Counted from the stretch's first letter, positions 35,001 to 45,007 are shown. The stretch is 64,000 bases of DNA from Tubiluchus corallicola (GCA_030141605.1 JAQGDQ010000498.1:62001-126000), one strand, 5' to 3'. Notes: generated by a model from the sequence alone, not told the origin. A program made the numbers and translations.

Positions 35001-38000
35001 ATTCACATATCCTAAATCTCCATTTCTTGAGGATCATTTTGATACTAAGCTCATCGTTCTATGTTATTTCTAAGCTGAGATAATCCATGTCGAAGTTGAG
35101 GTGAAGACTGTGCACTGAGAAACATGACCTTGAGAAAATTGCTGTTAGAGTCAGCCATTGTTTTTTGTCACGTTTCTAGAAAACACTTAACAACCGTGCA
35201 AACGTTCATCGCTGTGGACTTTGCAAGGACACATTGAAGTTATGTTTAAATCCAGTAGATGGCTCTTCCTGATGAAGATCTGAACTTAGCAGTGGAAAAG
35301 ACCCAAAGCAAAATGGCTGCTTCCACGAGCTACTATCACAGTTTGAAAATACAAGTTTTTGACATATGCCTTACTAGTTTTTAAGCAGAGAAGTTGGTAA
35401 GGAGTTGTAAAATTAAATTTTTAGTATTTCTTAAACAATTTCCTGGCGTTTTGGTGCAAGAACATAAAAGTTCAATACATTTTGTGCTTGATTTTGTAAA
35501 AAAAACAAAAATTGACATTCGACTCAAGTTTTTATGCACTGTACTTTGAAGCATCATAACACAGTTTTAACTATGCCGACTTGTTGACGGTTTTGGTTTG
35601 CAAGCACACAAACGGTTTCCAGTCATTGTTAGCTTATTGTTAGTGTAGTGTATGATTATAGTGCTGCATGTGCGGGTGCAGTGTTACATTATAGTGCTTC
35701 ATGTGCAGGTGCAGTGTTACATTATAGTGCTGCATGTGCGCTGCAGTGTTACATTATAGTGCTGCATGTGCGGGTGCAGTGTTACATTATAGTGCTGCAT
35801 GTGCGCTGCAGTGTTACATTATAGTGCTGCATGTGCGGGTGCAGTGTTACATTATAGTGCTGCATGTGCAGGTGCAGTGTTACATTATAGTGCTGCATGT
35901 GCGGGTGCATTGTCAAGTGTACACAAATCAAAAAAGTGTACGGCAACACTTTGCTATTCGTATAGTAGCCATTTTAACATTACCTAGAACCTTACCTAGT
36001 TAATTTTTTGTTCTCAAGCAAAATCCTGCTAGTAAATCACTATATGCATATGAAGATTAAGTAAAGTTCACATAAAACAGGTGGCATTACTGAACTCATG
36101 CAGCAGACTGCTTTGCTTTACCCACATGTCATGTGACGGTTGCAGTTAAGATGCGTTGCTGTGATATGCTTAACATTTGACCTACAGCAACTGCACGTGT
36201 GCACATTCAAAGTGTGAAAAGGCTTATTGGACTATCTGACACGGGTCATTGCTCATCAAATTTCTATGTTTTTCTGTAAAAAAACAGTTCAGTGTTTGAG
36301 AAAATGTTTAGTAAAAAGTTCTTTCATATGTAATATTGCCCCACAGAGGGGTGCGTGTTGACAGGAAGCAGAGACTTGAAGGTTTTTAGTATTTTAGGAT
36401 GAAAATTGCTTGTGTTTTAAACTGGTGCACTGAATTTAGTAATTCACTTGGTGACTTATGGAATGTAAAACATCCCAGATAATCATTTAGAAGAACACTT
36501 GTGAACAGTGCTTAAGTTTTGTTGACGTATTTTTCTCTAGCGTGTGAAAAATGATGAACCCGATGATGTCTGTTTAGAAGATGTACATTCCAAGAAAAAC
36601 ACGGGAGTCTCAGGTATTGTTTTCAAACTTTTGTCATAGCAGATTTTGGTCATGCGTTTTGTTTTCAAACTCTTGTCATAGCAGATTTTGGTCATGCGTA
36701 TTGTTTTCAAACTCTTGTCATAGCAGATTTGGGTCATGCGTATTGTTTTCAAACTCTTGTCATAACAGATTTTGGTCATGCGTATTGTTTTCAAACTCTT
36801 GTCATGGCAGATTTTGGTCATGCGTATTGTTTTCAAACTCTTGTCATAACAGATTTTGGTCATGCGTATTGTTTTCAAACTCTTGGCATAGCATTTACAG
36901 CAGATTTTGGTCATGAGTTATGTAAGTGTAAAAATTTAGCTTAGCAATTGAGCTGTGATAACTCGGTACTTATGAATTACTTCTGGCAATGGAGTCAGGG
37001 GTGCAGCCAGGTTCTATAGTCACAGGCAGCAAACACATAAACAAGGCACCGTGACAGGGGCATAGCCAGGTTCTAAAGTTAGGGGGAGCAGGCACATAAA
37101 CAAGGCACCGTGACAGGGGCGTAGCCAGGTTCTAAACTTAGGGGGAGCAAGCACATAAACAAGGCACCGTGACAGGGGGGTAGCCAGGGTCCAAAGTTAG
37201 GGGGAGCAAGCACATAAACAAGGCACCGTGACAGGGGCGTAGCCAGGTTCTAAAGTTAGGGGGAGCAAACACATAAACAAGGCACTGTGACAGGGGCGTA
37301 GCCAGGTTCTAAAGTTAGGGGGAGCAGGCACATAAACAAGGCACCGTGACAGGGGGGTAGCCAGGGTCTAAAGTTAGGGGGAGCAAGCACATAAAAAAGA
37401 CACTGTGACAGGGGCGTAGCCAGGGTCTAAAGTTAGGGGGAGCAGGCACATAAACAAGGCACCGTGACAGGGGGGTAGCCAGGTTCTAAAGTTAGGGGGA
37501 GCAGGCACATAAACAAGGCACCGTGACAGGGGTGTAGCCAGGTTCTTAAGTTAGGGGGAGCAAGCACATAAACAAGGCACCGTGACAGGGGGGTAGCCAG
37601 GTTCTAAAGTTAGGGGGAGCAAGCATATAAACAAGACACTGTGACAGGGGCGTAGCCAGGTTCTAAAGTTAGGGGGAGCAAGCACATAAAAAAGACACTG
37701 TGACAGGGGCGTAGCCAGGTTCTAAAGTTAGGGGGAGCAAGCACATAAAAAAGGCACCGTGACAGGGGCGTAGCCAGGTTCTAAAGTTAGGGGGAGCAAG
37801 CACATAAACAAGGCACCGTGACAGGGGGTAGCCAGGTTCTAAAGTTAGGGGGAGCAAGCACATAAACAAGGCACCGTGACAGGGGCGTAGCCAGGTTCTA
37901 AAGTTAGGGGGAGCAACAGGGTCTAAAGTTAGGAGGAGCAAGCACATAAACAATGCACTGTGACAGGGGGGTAGCCAGGGTCCAAAGTTAGGAGGAGCAA

Positions 38001-41000
38001 GCACATAAACAAGGCACCTTGACAGGGGTGCAGTCAGGTTCTATAGTCAGAGGCAGCAAACACATAAACAAGGCACCGTGACACATTTACCGAACAATTT
38101 TTAAGGCATTGATTGTACATTTAATTTTGTGTTTAAAATGCTGTGACAAGAATATATTATAATAATAGTTACATAATGATAGTTCATAATTACACTCATG
38201 TCTCGGTTTGCCGGACTAAAGCGGGAAGACATCCATCCAAGTTTGCTAATTGTCCCTATTTAGAAGCGAATTTTCTATCTTTTCATACCCTTTTTAGGAA
38301 AGCCAATCAGAAATCATTATATCTACGGAGAACAGATTACATTTCGTAACGACGAAACACGAGAGATTCGATTCGTCCGCAATCTTGCAAATATAATCAA
38401 AGCTGAATTGGTTAGAGACGTCTGCGGAATGTTGAACTCTCAACAAGGAGGTGAGAGTGAGATTTTGTTTAACTCATGGCTCTAAGAAATCTGTTACATG
38501 GTTACAGAATGAGAGAGCTACATTTTGTAAGGCTCAGTATATTATTTTCGAATGTGAATTGTGAAAGTCGTGTTTGAAGTTGTAGATCCCTCACTTTGTT
38601 ATGATTGAGTTTAGGCACAGAAGTATGAACAAGAATAAAAAAATCTATAATACATATTTGCACTGCACACAACAGAAAAGTGTTTATTAAAACTACAGAC
38701 ACATGAGCAGCATGACTGCTGCACTGAACACTGAGAGTGAGAGTGACTAGAAAGCAAAACCAGTCAGTATATATAGGTACAGGTGACCTATGCAGACGTG
38801 CACAGGCTTCACAAAAACATTACTTTAAAATAGGGAGAGAACCAGTGAATATGCATTCACTGGACCATACACAATTATACTGGGGGTAAGTTAGCTGGTA
38901 GAATGTAACAGGATTAGCTCATAGATGGCAGCACCTAATTAAAATGTACAATTCCAACTTCCACATGAATCGAATTCGAATTCACTTTCAAAGATTTCAA
39001 ATAAGTTTTTGAATCAGAAGCAGTCTTGCTAAGATCGTTTATTTTACTTGATTTTGTCCTGCGGTAAAAACACTGATAGTTTGTTATAAAATAGCAGCTA
39101 AATTGAGCTCATTGCTTGATGTTTCAAACGTTTTTATGATAACGAATGTACGTGGTTGAAATGGTGGCGAGAAATGTGCATTTCTTATGATTTGTGGAAA
39201 CCTCATTACTATTGCCGCACCATATTTTTTTGGGATTCTTCCCTCTCCCGTACCCCACCCCACGAAAACATTTTGTACAAATTAAGTAGTTTTTACATAA
39301 TTTTTTTAATGGAAAAATAAACGATACTGAAAAACAAGATGGCGGAGGTAATAAGGATCGAGAAACATTTGATGTCAGATGATAGAAAAGAAGGATGAGT
39401 GTGTAACGTGTGCACGTTATTCCATGCAGGTGTCATTTATTACGGATTTGATGAAACCTACAAGGTAAGGGGAATCGTCCTGTTACGGGAACAGCGTGAT
39501 GAGTTTCGAGTTGGACTTGATTGTGTCATGGAGGACAAACTCGTGCCTCTTGTTAAATACATGCTATACGAGGTGAGTTGTTTAAATGCACAACTTTGTG
39601 GTTTTGTTTTGCTTTAGTAAAGGTGGAGCTTTTATGAGATAGAACACTCATGTCTCTGTTTGTCGGACGAATGCGGGAAACGTCGGTCCGAATTTCCGAT
39701 TGTCCATAATTACCATTACTAAGCTAATACAGTAGGAGTCATGCGTTGGACTTACTGTAATGTAGAATCAATCGCCTGATTGTCTCAAAAACGTCTAGTA
39801 TGGGCTCCTTCTACGCAAAAATAGATAAAAACTGTCAGCAATTGTCTCAAATAACTCTGAATAATTACAAGCTGTTATTACATGCTGCTTGGTTACACTG
39901 ATGTAATGATGTAAACAAAGTGAAGACCTGCCATCTAGCGGTCAGCTTGCAAAACGTCGGACTGTATCCGTTGCATGCAGAACTTTTAACGGTCCAAATT
40001 TTGTCTGATTTTTCCTATATCCATAAAAGCGGGTTCCGGCAAACCGAATTATGAGTGTAATTACACTTAAAATGAAGTATCAAATCACACTGTGTTTTTA
40101 AATAATTTATGCACATAGGAACCTTCATTCACTTTAAGCAGTTAGTCATACATGTTAGTCCACATAACATTTTATATGGATTTACAGGAAGAAAATGCTT
40201 CCAGTGAGGGATGTTCTCTGTAATTACCATTGCATGGCACTCCCACATTAACCTCTTGATTATGTTTTGTTAATGGGGGTTGTTTACTAATTCACTACTG
40301 GTTAAAATACTACTTGAGACTAAAAATTGTTGAGAGAGCCTGGTAATTTGATATCTGTAGGTAAATAATTAATGCAAAATCTTACGTAATAAGCATATGA
40401 TTTAAAAAATTATTGATTTTGTGGAATTTGATAATTTATGCAAAAGAAATTGTTACGTTAATTAGGCGGTAAATGTGGATAAGGAAAAATTTTGTGGTGT
40501 AGAAATGGTGATTTTATTGTATTTTGTTCATAAAAGACTTGAATGAGACAAAGCTTATCGGAGTTTGACCTTTGCTTACCTTGTAGTATAGAGATGGGCT
40601 GTAACTAACAGCTAAAACATTAATTATAATCAAAGAATGATTACCGTTGCTTTTTTACTTTTTAAATATTGACTGTAACCGTAAACCTTTTCAGTTTGAC
40701 TACAAAGTGTGTATGGTACATTTGGGTGATTATCTATCAACATTGTTTCTAAATTCATTGAATGAATCTTTACTTTAAACCTTCTTGTTCTCACAGGTGT
40801 GTTACGTACCAGTTGCCGATCCATGCGGATTTGGTAATGTGGATGGCAAAGTCTACTTTGAAAACAGGTTTGTCATAGAAATCCACGTAAGCAAACAGAA
40901 TATTTGTACGTTTGGCTTGAGTTCTGGTCAGTGTTACGTTCGTTCTTCCGGGAAGACAGAGACGGTAGATGCACCTACGCTTCGTAACTTAGTCGCCAAG

Positions 41001-41072
41001 GTTACTGAAAAAGCTTGTTTAGATGAAATCAATCATCTAGAAAATGAGATTGCTCTTTTAACATCCAAGTAA
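28359..41072 (+). CDS. Schlafen-like AlbA_2 protein with helical ARM-like N-terminus, 11 exons, 677 aa
   Basis: Exons: 28359-29091, 29894-29980, 31527-31700, 32641-32778, 33341-33401, 33831-33941, 34805-34889, 36541-36613, 38298-38450, 39430-39572, 40797-41072. Every junction is phase-consistent; exons 5 and 6 are the least certain. Residues 1 to about 400 are leucine-rich amphipathic helices with ARM/HEAT character, e.g. REVMLTLASLASDVNIKTYL and TTTTLMNVCYSSSIARKYC. Residues about 410-487 are a polar Asn/Ser linker. Residues 498-650 form a Schlafen-type AlbA_2 domain: ITFRNDETREIRF, the GGVIYYGFDETYKVRG nucleotide-fold core, and FVIEIHVSKQ...GQCYVRSSGKTETVDAPTLR at its end. A short coiled coil (LDEINHLENEIALL) closes the protein. 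AlbA_2 domains occur in Schlafen RNases and in nematode PUCH piRNA-processing subunits; a nucleic-acid role is inferred. The exact family is not recognised. Confidence 0.8.
29245..29745 (+). repeat. Dispersed repeat B, copy 2 (Schlafen-like intron 1)
   Basis: Diverged counterpart of 15290-15910 in the same orientation. Neither copy shows clear terminal repeats. Confidence 0.7.
29985..30650. other. Intron 2 of the Schlafen-like gene, nothing recognised
   Basis: Unique AT-rich intronic sequence up to the MITE at 30652. Confidence 0.4.
30652..31036 (-). mobile_element. MITE family A, copy 2 (inverted)
   Basis: Left AATAAACCTTTTCATAGTTT and right AACTGTGAAAAGGCTTATTC are inverted ends. Interior matches 20-415 in reverse, for example GATTTACTAGCAGAATCTTG and GAACTAGGCAAGGTTCTAGC. 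Confidence 0.75.
31701..32640. other. Intron 3 of the Schlafen-like gene
   Basis: No repeat or gene recognised. A pyrimidine-rich run (31720-31780) follows the donor. Confidence 0.4.
32840..32945. repeat. 29-bp tandem repeat, about 4 units
   Basis: Unit AACTTGGGTCTTGTTGAATT TAGTTTTGC, written as two parts; lies 60 bp beyond the exon 4 donor. Confidence 0.9.
33341..33941 (+). CDS. Exons 5 and 6 of the Schlafen-like gene, borders uncertain
   Basis: Exon 5 (33341-33401) uses a weak acceptor CTAAG and the donor AGG|GTACGT. Exon 6 starts after GATTAG at 33831, or after TATCAG at 33807 if exon 5 ends differently. Exon 6 clearly encodes KIPFNEKVQKSVMTAIRLLF and ends AAG|GTATTG. The open frame continues past 33401 for 50 more codons with helical character, so a longer exon 5 is possible. 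Confidence 0.55.
34085..34475. repeat. 42-bp minisatellite, about 8 units
   Basis: Unit TCCAACTCTGACAACGAGTC then CTAAAATTGTAGAAGATCCA and AG. The first units are shorter and diverged (GCTCCCGACTCCTACTCC). Located in intron 6 of the Schlafen-like gene; the period keeps minor ORFs open on both strands. Confidence 0.9.
34895..35640. other. Intron 7 of the Schlafen-like gene, nothing recognised
   Basis: Unique sequence up to the next tandem array. Confidence 0.4.
35655..35910. repeat. 30/33-bp minisatellite, about 8 units
   Basis: Unit GTGCAGTGTTACATTATAGT GCTGCATGTGCGG; units alternate between CGGGTGCAG and CGCTGCAG versions of different length. It ends exactly where the MITE family A copy 3 begins and may have replaced that element's left end. 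Confidence 0.9.
35911..36229 (+). mobile_element. MITE family A, copy 3 (left end missing)
   Basis: Matches 95-415: GAACCTTACCTAGTTAATTT, AATCCTGCTAGTAAATCACT, and ends AGTGTGAAAAGGCTTATT. The left terminus is replaced by the tandem array. Confidence 0.75.
36614..36905. repeat. 42-bp minisatellite beginning at a splice donor, about 7 units
   Basis: Unit ATTGTTTTCAAACTCTTGTC then ATAGCAGATTTTGGTCATGC and GT. The first unit is the intron sequence directly after the exon 8 donor CAG|GTATTG, so each unit carries a GCGTATTG echo of the donor. Confidence 0.9.
36998..38088. repeat. 59-bp tandem array, about 18 units
   Basis: Unit CACATAAACAAGGCACCGTG, ACAGGGGCGTAGCCAGGTTC, TAAAGTTAGGGGGAGCAAG. The end units (36998 and 38030) are diverged with TATAGTCAGAGGCAGC, the middle is homogeneous. 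In intron 8 of the Schlafen-like gene. Confidence 0.95.
38190..38265 (+). mobile_element. Fragment of MITE family D
   Basis: TTACACTCATGTCTCGGTTT then GCCGGACTAAAGCGGGAAGA matches the left end of 39645-40057. It ends about 35 bp upstream of the exon 9 acceptor. Confidence 0.65.
38298..38450 (+). CDS. Exon 9 of the Schlafen-like gene: start of AlbA_2 domain
   Basis: Encodes YIYGEQITFRNDETREIRFV and then ANIIKAELVRDVCGMLNSQQG. The segment aligns with the GES-x(4)-EFK start of Schlafen domains. Glu507 fits the first catalytic Glu, but the second Glu position is Arg512 in my alignment. Confidence 0.8.
38492..38950 (-). mobile_element. Possible solo LTR
   Basis: On the minus strand it runs from TGTACATTTTAATTAGG to CATGTAACA, with a TATA-like CCTATATATACTG and an AATAAA roughly 100 bp downstream, the usual LTR layout. 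No clear 5-bp target duplication was seen. Located in intron 9 of the Schlafen-like gene. Confidence 0.4.
39430..39572 (+). CDS. Exon 10 of the Schlafen-like gene: GG-x-IYYGFD core
   Basis: Completes the NSQQGGVIYYGFDETYKVRG motif, equivalent to the NTxGGxLxxGVDDxxxVxG core of AlbA_2. Asp546 matches the conserved Asp. Donor GAG|GTGAGT, phase 0. Confidence 0.85.
39645..40057. mobile_element. MITE family D, full copy
   Basis: Starts CACTCATGTCTCTGTTTGTC and ends CCGGCAAACCGAATTATGAG TG, inverted with few differences. Relatives at 836-1070 and 38190-38265. No transposase. In intron 10 of the Schlafen-like gene. Confidence 0.7.
40065..40796. other. Rest of intron 10, nothing recognised
   Basis: AT-rich intronic sequence ending in the acceptor CTCACAG. 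Confidence 0.4.
40797..41072 (+). CDS. Last exon of the Schlafen-like gene
   Basis: Acceptor CTCACAG. Encodes the final beta strands, including YFENRFVIEIHVSK and GQCYVRSSGKTETVDAPTLR, the usual YxRxGSxT end of the fold, then a coiled coil and TAA. A possible poly(A) signal AATAAA follows near 41191. Confidence 0.85.
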   Translation: MCYVPVADPCGFGNVDGKVYFENRFVIEIHVSKQNICTFGLSSGQCYVRSSGKTETVDAPTLRNLVAKVTEKACLDEINHLENEIALLTSK

Positions 41073-41435
41073 GAGTATATAATTATTGATGAAGATTTAT
41101 TACAATTTATCTTCCAAATGTTTCATCAACATCAACGGATAAATTAATGTATTGGATATTTGAATTTATCGAAGCATCAAACAAAATGAAAATAAAATTG
41201 GCGAATTTTCTTGCAGCCTTGAAATTTTATGTGAACGCTTTGTTCGGTTACCTCTAGGTTAAGTGAAAAAAATTAGCACAAATGGACTTCCATTCATGTG
41301 AAATCTACTATCAGTAACTAATTATGCAGTATTACTGTCAAGTTTATTCACCAAGCCACACCTACTGCTTCAACTAATTATCACTATAAAAACCTTTTGC
41401 TTTACTATTTGAAAAAAATTGATAAATAAAAAAAA

Positions 41436-42066
41436 TGAGTCTAATATTGGCTACATTGAGTCTAATATTGGCTACATTGAGTCATTTATTGGCTACACTG
41501 AGTCTAATATTGGCTACATTGAGTTTAATATTGGCTACACTGAGTCTAATATTGGCTACATTGAGTCTAATATTGGCTACACTGAGTCTAATATTGGCTA
41601 CATTGAGTTTAATATTGGCTACACTGAGTCTAATATTGGCTACACTGAGTCTAATATTGGCTACATTGAGTCTAATATTGGCTACATTGAGTCTAATATT
41701 GGCTACACTGAGTCTAATATTGGCTACACTGAGTCTAATATTGGCTACATTGAGTCTAATATTGGCTACATTGAGTCTAATATTGGCTACATTGAGTCTA
41801 ATATTGGCGACATTGAGTCTAATATTGGCTACATTGAGTCTAATATTGGCTACATTGAGTCTAATATTAGCTACATTGAGTCTAATATTAGCTACATTGA
41901 GTTTAATATTAGCTACATTTATTCTAATATTGGCTACATTTATTCTAATATTGGCTACATTTAGTCTAATATTGGCTACATTTAGTCTAATATTGGCTAC
42001 ATTGAGTCTAATAGTGGCTACATTTATTCTAATATTGGCTACATTGAGTCTAATATTGGCTACAAT
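41436..42066. repeat. 21-bp tandem array, about 30 units
   Basis: Unit CTAATATTGGCTACATTGAG T. Seven codons per unit keep two plus-strand frames open (repeats ESNIGYI and SLILATL). It lies 360 bp downstream of the Schlafen-like stop codon. Confidence 0.95.
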
Positions 42067-42069
42067 TTA

Positions 42070-42725
42070 GTTTTAGTCTATAAATTACTACAGATATCTT
42101 TTGCTTTGCATGAAATATTTGGAAACTAAATTGTAACAAGATTCCTCATTTGTTTTCTTATTGTCATTTTACTTTACGTCAAGCTTTCACATTTTGCCTT
42201 GAGCTTTGTTATGTGAAATGATTCTTCGGTTCAGTCTGAAAGAGTCACTGTTGACTTTACCCTTGCAGTTCATCGGTGTACAGTGTATCATCGGTCTGGA
42301 GGGTGAATTCATAAGCTGATTGTACTGTTTGTGTCAGAAGTAAAAACTGCTTTTGATCTGTGAACAATTTTGTAATTTTTGTTTTCCTCCACCATCTTGG
42401 ATGTATTTTCCATTGTTTGTAGCATTTTTTCTGCAAAGCGTTTTTCATCTATATGCCAACTGGCTTGTGTTTGTTTAGCTGCTCATTTTGCTCGTTCTGT
42501 TCCATTGTTAATGCAGTATGTTCTTTTCATACCAGTTCATTTTCCTAAAATCAAAGTAAAAAAATCTAAGTAGTCAAGTTCCTCACCTGCAGTTTTTTGT
42601 ACATTTTTGCAATTTTTATCTATGTATAATCTTCTACCTTTTGTATATAAAAAGTATTTCATGCATCAATGTAATGTATACCCGTGAAATTATTACCCCA
42701 GGTCTATATATACAATGATATGTAT
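42070..42725. other. Intergenic, nothing recognised
   Basis: Unique sequence without recognisable coding content. Confidence 0.4.
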
Positions 42726-42732
42726 TAAAACA

Positions 42733-42885
42733 ATAGAATTCGGAATAGAGGGAACCAAGCATTTCCTGCATAATAGAATTCCGAATAGAGGGAACCAAGC
42801 ATTTCCTGATAGAATTCGGAATAGAGGGAACCAAGCATTTCCTGCACAATAGAATTCGGAATAGAGGGAACCAAGCATTTCCTGC
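42733..42885. repeat. 35-42 bp tandem repeat, about 4 units
   Basis: Unit AATAGAATTCGGAATAGAGG GAACCAAGCATTTCCTGCA. One unit lacks the CATAA linker. Confidence 0.9.
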
Positions 42886-43304
42886 ATAGTAAACTTAAAA
42901 GTTTTGTAGATTGAAAGAGATTTCAGTATGTACTTGTCATGATTTCACGTACTAGATGGGACCCGTACAATCAGCTATATGCTTGATTATATGTGACAAA
43001 TCTGTATTCTAAATTTCATGAAAACACACGAACTGAGATAATATCATGAATGTTATTACATAGAGGGGGCACTGTTAGAAATATATTTTGATGTCAGAAA
43101 ATGTTTCAAATGGTGCCCTCTGCTGAGACAGAGATTCAGAGATCATAAATTATAATTTAGCGGATTGGATTTCTCTTCTAGTAAAACTGTGAAAAGTTCA
43201 TATATGATGAAAACACTTCAGAAGATGAAGTAAGATGGAGTAGCAAAGCAAAAATTTTACAATGTACAAAAGTATGGCTCTAATTTTCTAATTACTTCAC
43301 TAAA

Positions 43305-44783
43305 TTAGTCCTCTAATGCACCACGAACTCTACTTCGCAACTTGTATCGTTCAAGTGCTTCTGAAGCGATTTCAATGTCTACATCACTGACATCTTTATT
43401 TGATTCATCAATATCTACATTTGGTTGTAGACGTCCACATTTCTGAAGTATTGCAAGCCGAGAAAAGTATGCCTGCACTTGTTTCGGAGTAAGCCAACTT
43501 TCCTTTGGTAGCTGTTTCAGTCTTTTAGAACCTGCCACTGGATCTTCTTTCCTACCTGTTTCTACACCTTTATAGAATTCATTAAGTAGGAATTTTTTAG
43601 TAGCATCAGTAAACTTTTTACGTGGTGCAGTTTTTCTCAAAGCCCAACCTGGATTCAAGACAGATACACTAGGACCGGGAGGGATGTCCGAAACTACAGC
43701 TGTTTGTGTAAGCGTCTGATGGTGGGATATTTCAGTTACACGAGATTGCCAATCACGAGCTATTTTATCCAACCTTGAGTCAGTAACTTTTATCTCAGTA
43801 TGCCTGCCTATGGAAAGGTGATGGGTCAGTGCCTCTTCAGTAGTGAAAGTATTTTTACATGTCTCCTCAGTACAAGCAAATTTCTCATCAGTGGGTAGTT
43901 TAACTGATCCTGTGGCAACAACTGGTGCATGATAAGGTAGAACTGAGTAGGAAGTTGGACCTTGCACTTCAGAATTTTTTAACAATTTACTGTAAGGGAA
44001 GTAAGTGCCATCACCAATACCATAAGCACTCCAAACACGAATCCCATCTTTTTCATAAGAAAAATTGTTGAACTTAGTGATACCTGCCCAAGCGGGGGGA
44101 TCAGTAGTCATCGCGCTTTCATTCAGTGTCAGCACAGTCACGTAGCAGCCTCGTACTCCACCGTATGATTGGCAAGCATCCATCATTTGACCAGCAGTTG
44201 TGACGTCATGACCTTCATTGACGTAGCGTAATATGTGGCTCTTCAGACTTGCAATTCTCCGATCACAAATATCCTTACCAGCTTGTGCCTCGCTGAAGTC
44301 ATACTGTTTGAAGTTTACATTTTGGCGCTTGCCCAAGGCTGGTAATGACAAAATAGTACTCGCACTATGGTAACATCCTGCGTTATCTGATCTTACATAA
44401 ATATTCAGGATATGCGAGAGAATCTCCTTGAGCTTTGCAGTAGTGGATTCGAGAACAGAGATAACGCTAAACCAATTTTGACTACATGATTTCTCCACCA
44501 AATGGACAAAACAGTGAATGATAAATTCTTCGTTCATGTTGGTGACCACAGCTGAGAAGTGCCAAGAAATGCCTTTCTTGGCGAACCATTCCTGTTTTGC
44601 CTCTCTGTACCTAGTAGGTAGAAATTTCATGGCCCAGTCCATTGTAATTAAGGCATTGTCGGGTCCAAGATTATCCAATACTTTTACTTTACTTAGTTCC
44701 TGATTCACACTACGTAGACAATGTGACTTAAAATTCAATACACTGTTCTTGGCCTGATGGCAATCGTATTTCATTTCGTCCAC
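43305..44783 (-). CDS. Intact ORF of a dispersed metazoan C2H2/RNase H-like family
   Basis: A 492-codon uninterrupted frame, TAG-terminated, which I recognise as a multi-copy uncharacterised family in corals, hydrozoans and other animals. Residues about 41-180 look like an RNase H-fold DDE core: TMDWAMKFLP (Asp49), VRSDNAGCYH (Asp133) and FSEAQAGKDICDRR (Glu165/Asp171). A C2H2-like finger follows (Cys304, Cys309, His321/322, His328), then a basic helical segment with WLTPKQVQAYFSRLA near residue 430-444, a probable DNA-binding helix. The frame opens upstream of Met4 after TACATCACAG, a good splice acceptor, so this is likely the last exon of a longer gene. Transposase or domesticated transposase is inference; the family has no function I know. 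Confidence 0.7.
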   Translation of the reverse strand: MDEMKYDCHQAKNSVLNFKSHCLRSVNQELSKVKVLDNLGPDNALITMDWAMKFLPTRYREAKQEWFAKKGISWHFSAVVTNMNEEFIIHCFVHLVEKSCSQNWFSVISVLESTTAKLKEILSHILNIYVRSDNAGCYHSASTILSLPALGKRQNVNFKQYDFSEAQAGKDICDRRIASLKSHILRYVNEGHDVTTAGQMMDACQSYGGVRGCYVTVLTLNESAMTTDPPAWAGITKFNNFSYEKDGIRVWSAYGIGDGTYFPYSKLLKNSEVQGPTSYSVLPYHAPVVATGSVKLPTDEKFACTEETCKNTFTTEEALTHHLSIGRHTEIKVTDSRLDKIARDWQSRVTEISHHQTLTQTAVVSDIPPGPSVSVLNPGWALRKTAPRKKFTDATKKFLLNEFYKGVETGRKEDPVAGSKRLKQLPKESWLTPKQVQAYFSRLAILQKCGRLQPNVDIDESNKDVSDVDIEIASEALERYKLRSRVRGALED

Positions 44784-44984
44784 ATTCTCTGTGTTTCTGT
44801 GATGTAGGCAAACACTCGTTCATTAGCTTATATACTTTTAAGTGTTCCATATTTATTATTACATGTAAATGGTTTGTTATGACACTCTTATCACCTCGAC
44901 AGCCATAATGATGCTTCTTTCAGTGTTATTTTGCACTAGTCAACCCCATAAAAGCCTATTTTAGTTATACATTTTTGTGCTGCC

Positions 44985-45007
44985 ACACTATATATATATA
45001 TATATAT
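44985..45007. repeat. AT dinucleotide microsatellite
   Basis: A run of TA repeats directly beside the gag scrap at 45010-45240. Confidence 0.9.

Noticed and set aside
41419-42070. 181- and 211-codon repetitive ORFs
   Set aside because: 21-bp array in two frames; no conserved or unique portion.
44518-44703. 61-codon plus-strand ORF
   Set aside because: Antisense shadow of the 492-codon ORF.
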